Shown piece after piece: positions 57,208-64,000 of a DNA stretch of 64,000 nt. Every line of letters begins with the position of its first letter. The first letter of the stretch is position 1. The position numbers and the translations under genes are program-made. This DNA comes from Oidiodendron maius Zn (lineage: Eukaryota > Ascomycota > Leotiomycetes > Myxotrichaceae). The notes below the pieces were generated by a model. It had not been told where the DNA came from. It was given only the letters and a program-made list of their open reading frames with translations, and did no database searches. The stretch covers positions 1,178,001-1,242,000 of the forward strand of contig KN832870.1 in the NCBI GenBank assembly GCA_000827325.1, written 5' to 3'.

Positions 57208-58060
57208 ATGGCGAAATACGCTGCAGAAACAGATCGATTGTGGTTGCAACCCCTAAGCGTGGAGGATCACCTGCAGGATTTTCATCAAATCATGTCTGAT
57301 AAGAAAGCGATTAGCTTTTCGTACGTTATTCCATACCAATCCTTGCACCTTTGACGGGAGGAATTCCAAACCACATGCTATACTACCACAATTAATCATT
57401 TTTAATCTCGGCGCTCATTCCGAGTCAACCCGCAGAAGCCACCAGCCCCCGGCCGACATCTTAATCACCAAGCGCTTTATGCTTAAATTCGTCCCTTCGC
57501 TCGAGAAGCCGTGGGTTGAAAATTACGCTATTCTGCTCCGAGCATCTCAAAACGCAAATGAGAATGGAGAACCAAGAATGATAGGCACGGTGGGATCTAC
57601 CCGTCTAGCTGATGAAGATGCAATTGAAATAGCGTATGGTCTTCATTCGGATTATTGGGGCAAGGGATATATGGTGGAGGCATTGGGAATGTTTATTAAA
57701 TTATACTGGGCAGTCGAAAGTAAGCCGCTGAGTACACTGTCTGCACCTGGCAACTTTTATCCACAGTCCTCTTATCACAGCTGCTGCCCCTCTCGCAACT
57801 TCTGCCTGAAGCCAACTTTCTGTCCCGTTACGAAATATGACTCCAAAGCTAACTCCTTAAACAAAGGGACTGGAGTACGAAATACATTAATAGCAAAAAT
57901 TGACCCAGAAAATGTCGCTAGTTGGAAGGTGGTAGAGAAATTGGGATTTCAGAAAGGAGAGGTTCTAGAAAATGCATATCAAAGAGGGGCAGACTCAGGA
58001 TCGGGCAAATCAGAGAGAAGTCAAGAGAAGTGGTGTTTAGAACGTCCAAAAAATGGATAA
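57208..58060 (+). CDS. GNAT-family N-acetyltransferase (RimJ/RimL-like), 196 aa
   Basis: Three exons: 57208-57320, 57436-57719 and 57867-58060. The first exon gives TDRLWLQPLSVEDHLQDFHQ, the beta1-alpha1 start of RimJ-like enzymes. The second has GTVGSTRLADEDAIEIAYGL and the acetyl-CoA loop YWGKGYMVEAL (Q/R-x-x-G-x-G/A variant). The third has LIAKIDPENVASWKVVEKLGF, the conserved end. Intron 2 (147 nt, AAG acceptor after a CTAAC branch) has no stops; read through, it would insert an unnatural Cys/Pro-rich 49 residues. The family acetylates N-termini, aminoglycoside-like or small-molecule amines. Substrate unknown. Confidence 0.83.
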
Positions 58061-59428
58061 TCAGATTCATATTATGCATATTTTTTAGATATTGATTATT
58101 CTTCGGCTCTCCTGGTCAGATATCCGATGCCGATCTATAACCATTCACTTCAAAACTAACAGAGACTTAACTTTATATTCACGGGTTAAGAGTAGTCTGT
58201 AAGTGAAAGCAAGGCTCATGATGCGGCGCAACGGGAGTAATGCCAGCAAAAAAGGCTCTATCTCGCTTCGCAGACTCAAACATCAGATATTAAAGTGAAA
58301 CGAGCAATGACAGTTCTGTGCGCAAGTCCAAGCAAATCAAGAATTAAAAATTAAAATTACAATTGAGCTTTATCTAAATTTTCTCTTTATTCGATACCTG
58401 AAAGGAAGCTAGAGAATATTCGTATGTTCTTCTGATTCTGCACCACCGCACACCGCCGGAAGCCAAAGCCGAGGATAGTTAGACACAGGATCCCCTGTCT
58501 TCAAGTTTTTCAACATCCCGGTCGGCTATCAGGAGAAATAGGGAAAGGGACTGGGCATACTTGATCTGTCGCAGGCGGTAAAGGTCACATTATGGACTGA
58601 TTAGTTCGATTATTCAAAACAATGCGGAACCAATTCCGGAAAACGCGACTGCATACTGCATCGATGGCACGTCGCCGTTTCATGCGAGCACCCGGAGATG
58701 CTTCGGCGTCAAGTTCCTTATCCATTGACATGGCCCTTCAAGATGGCAGGTGTGCGAGCCTCTTGGCAAGTAAGGGACGTCGGAGAGCTCAAAGCAAAGG
58801 CGCTGGTTCCTAATTCGACTGCAGTGCTACTCAAAACGGACATGTCAGACATTTGCCAAGAGTGGGCAATTCGCCAACCCAACATTCGTAAGTGGGGGAG
58901 ATCCGCGTCAACATATTCGCAGATCCCCTAACTCTGCGCCCTCAGATTCCGCGCACACAATCACCGAGGTAAACAGAGAATATTCCGCGGCCTGTGCTGC
59001 GCAGGTTGTTCAGGTACAAGCTTAAGCGGTAAGCGCTTGTGTCAGGACGCCACCGCCCCCAGTCATTCTGTTTGAATGAGAGAATTGGTCCTTAGCCTGA
59101 TCGATGGGTGCTGCGGACCATCTGGGCGGAGAGATACTTCGTAGCTTCCAACCATTATCTGCTAAGAGTATGTCATGAATGGAATGAGACCATCTAGGTC
59201 TCTCAGCTTCATGAATTTTTGTTCATTGTACTCTCGGTCCGAGATAGGGCGAGATCATGTGGAGCATATCAGAACAGGCTAGCGGGCAGCATCACCTAAA
59301 GTGGGTTACAGGTGGTTCTTTAGAAGATTACACCCAAACCATCTCACCACTTCTCTCTTCGTGCCAGACATATCATTGAAGCGTGTGCTATAATTGATAC
59401 GTGCATTTCGACCCTGCTGCAGGGAAAT
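58061..59428. other. Intergenic region
   Basis: 1.4 kb with short frames at 58622-58931 on the plus strand that show no recognisable domain. The right part is the beta-galactosidase promoter. Confidence 0.5.
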
Positions 59429-62637
<3,209 letters not shown>

Positions 62638-63411
62638 AGGGTCGGTTCACAATTGAAAATTATATAGAGGTATTATTATAGGACGGTAATATTTGCATAT
62701 GTCAAGGTTTACGAGCAATATACAGCACTAAACTCAATACGGCTACTAAATATTAGAGACCAGTGATATCTCTACGGATACTACATACAGAAGGTTGAAC
62801 CGTAAATAAAGCTATAAATGATGCGTAAGGGCTTTAATTAATTAAGAGATATTACTTTCTAGCCTAGGGATACATATGCTATTAGGGTTAGGCTTCAATC
62901 CACTGGATTGGGTACTAATTATATAAGCATCTAACACAACCCCTCGCATTGTAATCTAAAGCCCTAACCTTAAGCTTTATATTTCACTAATATCTAGGCC
63001 GTATTGGCTCTTATAATAGCTTATAGTTATAGCTATACTCCCTTATAGAAAGTATTAGCAGTTTTAGTGGCTCGCTTATGAAACACCCCTTGTATCGATC
63101 TCGCGCCAACATCCATGCCCCGACTACGGTGATAATAATCCACTGTTATCCCTCATGGATTATTGCCATGACGTCTATCCACGCATCCGTCTTGAGCGGC
63201 CAACTGGAACCATCTCTGTTTAGTCAATCCTTCCTACTCGCAATTGCAAGTCATTCCAACAGACCCCTTGTACGCGCTCGCTATACTGCCCCAAGACGAT
63301 ATGGGAGCTCCTGTCCTTTGAGAATAGCGCGAAGTAGGACAAGGTTCAGAGGTAAGCAGAGTCGTCGTCTTCATTCTGTGGCCCTAATAATTTAACTCTT
63401 TTAGCTTAGAT
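62638..63411. other. TA-rich degraded DNA
   Basis: Dense in TA dinucleotides (for example 62660-63060), with short frames without recognisable content. It resembles mutated repeat DNA and leads into the AIM9-like relic. Confidence 0.5.
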
Positions 63412-63760
63412 TCAAAGGATGATCTAGATGCACTCAATCGATTCACCTCAGGGCGATGGCTATGGAGGGAGTGGGCACGGTTTACGGACCGCTACGTGAA
63501 ATTCGACAGGTCCAAGCTCTACCGTATAAACTAGCATATAGTACCCCCTATGTGGCCCGTGCGGGACAAATGCCCTCTCTTATCTTAGGGGGGTACTATA
63601 CGCCAGGGGGTACTACTATAGCGAAGGGGGGTACTACTATATACCACTTTATACGGTATCGACTTGCTGCCAGTGCCATTGGCTTGGAATCTTGCATGAA
63701 AGTCGTGAAAATATCTGAAGGCCAGTTCAACAAGGTATATAAGACTTTAAAAGCCTAGCT
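63412..63760 (+). pseudogene. AIM9-like phosphotransferase fragment, interrupted
   Basis: The left part reads DLDALNRFTSGRWLWREWAR and then YVKFDRSKLYR. The right part reads RLAASAIGLESCMKVVKISE and then GQFNKV. Together they match the N-terminal region of fungal AIM9-like aminoglycoside-phosphotransferase-fold proteins. The two parts are in different frames because of the 135-bp insertion at 63522-63656. After QFNKV the frame stops (TAG 63756-63758), and no kinase core follows before the window ends. Upstream, the candidate exon junction near 63351 meets in-frame stops. The piece is therefore probably a dead fragment, although the right edge of the window prevents certainty. Confidence 0.6.
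63522..63656. mobile_element. 135-bp MITE-like element with TA target duplication
   Basis: The ends are CCGTATAAACTAGCATATAG and, on the opposite strand, CCGTATAAAGTGGTATATAG. This is a ~30-bp imperfect terminal inverted repeat running into a C5 run. It is flanked by TA on both sides (63520-63521 and 63657-63658). Three internal GGGGGTACTA-type direct repeats occur at ~63586-63640. There is no coding capacity. TA duplication and size suggest a non-autonomous Tc1/mariner-type element. Removing the element plus one TA rejoins the host frame exactly (KLY to RLAAS). Confidence 0.8.
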
Positions 63761-64000
63761 GGCTAGTGGTATCGAACGGTTCTTGGATCGCGAGGCCAAG
63801 AACGCAGAGGAGCGGGCGGTATGGCTGTAAGCACTGCTTTTTATCGACTATAAGGAGGCATACTAAACAATTTTAAACTATAGTCAATAATAATCACTTT
63901 AGCGATATAGTCTAAACGCTTCATACTGAACAACGTAAGGTAGACCGCCAACGAACATCCGAGCGTTTCACCAAAATGTAAGTTCTATATCCTACTACTT
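63761..64000. other. Right-edge sequence, possibly a mutated coding relic
   Basis: In the same frame as the AIM9-like fragment, a short peptide (LASGIERFLDREAKNAEERA) is flanked by stops that each look like single transitions from CAG/CAA/TGG codons. No family recognised; cut by the window end. Confidence 0.3.

Noticed and set aside
58622-58931. Two overlapping plus-strand frames of 63 and 77 codons
   Set aside because: No recognisable domain, no splice model linking them, and position in a spacer; not enough to call a gene.

Overview
This window looks like chromosomal DNA of a filamentous ascomycete (Pezizomycotina). Almost every gene has short introns (about 46-80 nt) with GT..AG ends and CTNAC/CTAAT-like branch points. 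The protein set also fits: three HET-domain proteins, a GH55 glucanase, cutinase, HsbA-family cell-wall proteins, a Zn2Cys6 regulator and an RCO1 homologue. A leotiomycete-like fungus is plausible, but the sequence alone does not prove it. I rebuilt gene models by hand, using splice sites, phase agreement and family motifs. Nearly all of them close in frame.

Layout. 0-10 kb is housekeeping: the 3' end of a Pumilio/JSN1-type RNA-binding protein, a seven-exon RCO1 (Rpd3S double-PHD subunit), and a PA2G4/EBP1-like M24 pseudopeptidase. 11-31 kb is accessory and metabolic. It holds a DHA1-type MFS transporter, a HET protein, an FAD monooxygenase, a frameshifted polytopic membrane-protein gene, a secreted GH55 enzyme, a cutinase, an amidohydrolase and an ALDH3-type aldehyde dehydrogenase. 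31-36 kb is gene-poor, repeat-scarred DNA around a small RanBP2-type zinc-finger gene with a very GC-rich linker. 36-48 kb has a second HET protein, a fungal protein of unknown function, a FAR-17a/AIG1-like membrane protein, a third HET protein, an NAD(P)-dependent reductase and a Zn2Cys6 regulator. 49-53 kb is a compact surface-attack locus, HsbA / class-3 lipase / HsbA. 53-63 kb has a GPCR-like 7-TM protein, an unknown protein, a GNAT acetyltransferase and a LacZ-type GH2 beta-galactosidase. The last 1.4 kb is TA-rich DNA with an AIM9-like phosphotransferase relic interrupted by a 135-bp element flanked by TA.

How the genes may work together. The secreted enzymes (GH55, cutinase, lipase) plus the two HsbA proteins suggest growth on hydrophobic or polymeric surfaces. 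The HET proteins belong to the non-self/incompatibility repertoire. No complete biosynthetic cluster is visible. The most noteworthy items are the TA-flanked insertion at 63.5 kb whose removal restores the reading frame, a GC-rich element present at 36.1 and 44.5 kb, the HsbA-lipase-HsbA arrangement, and the RanBP2-finger protein.
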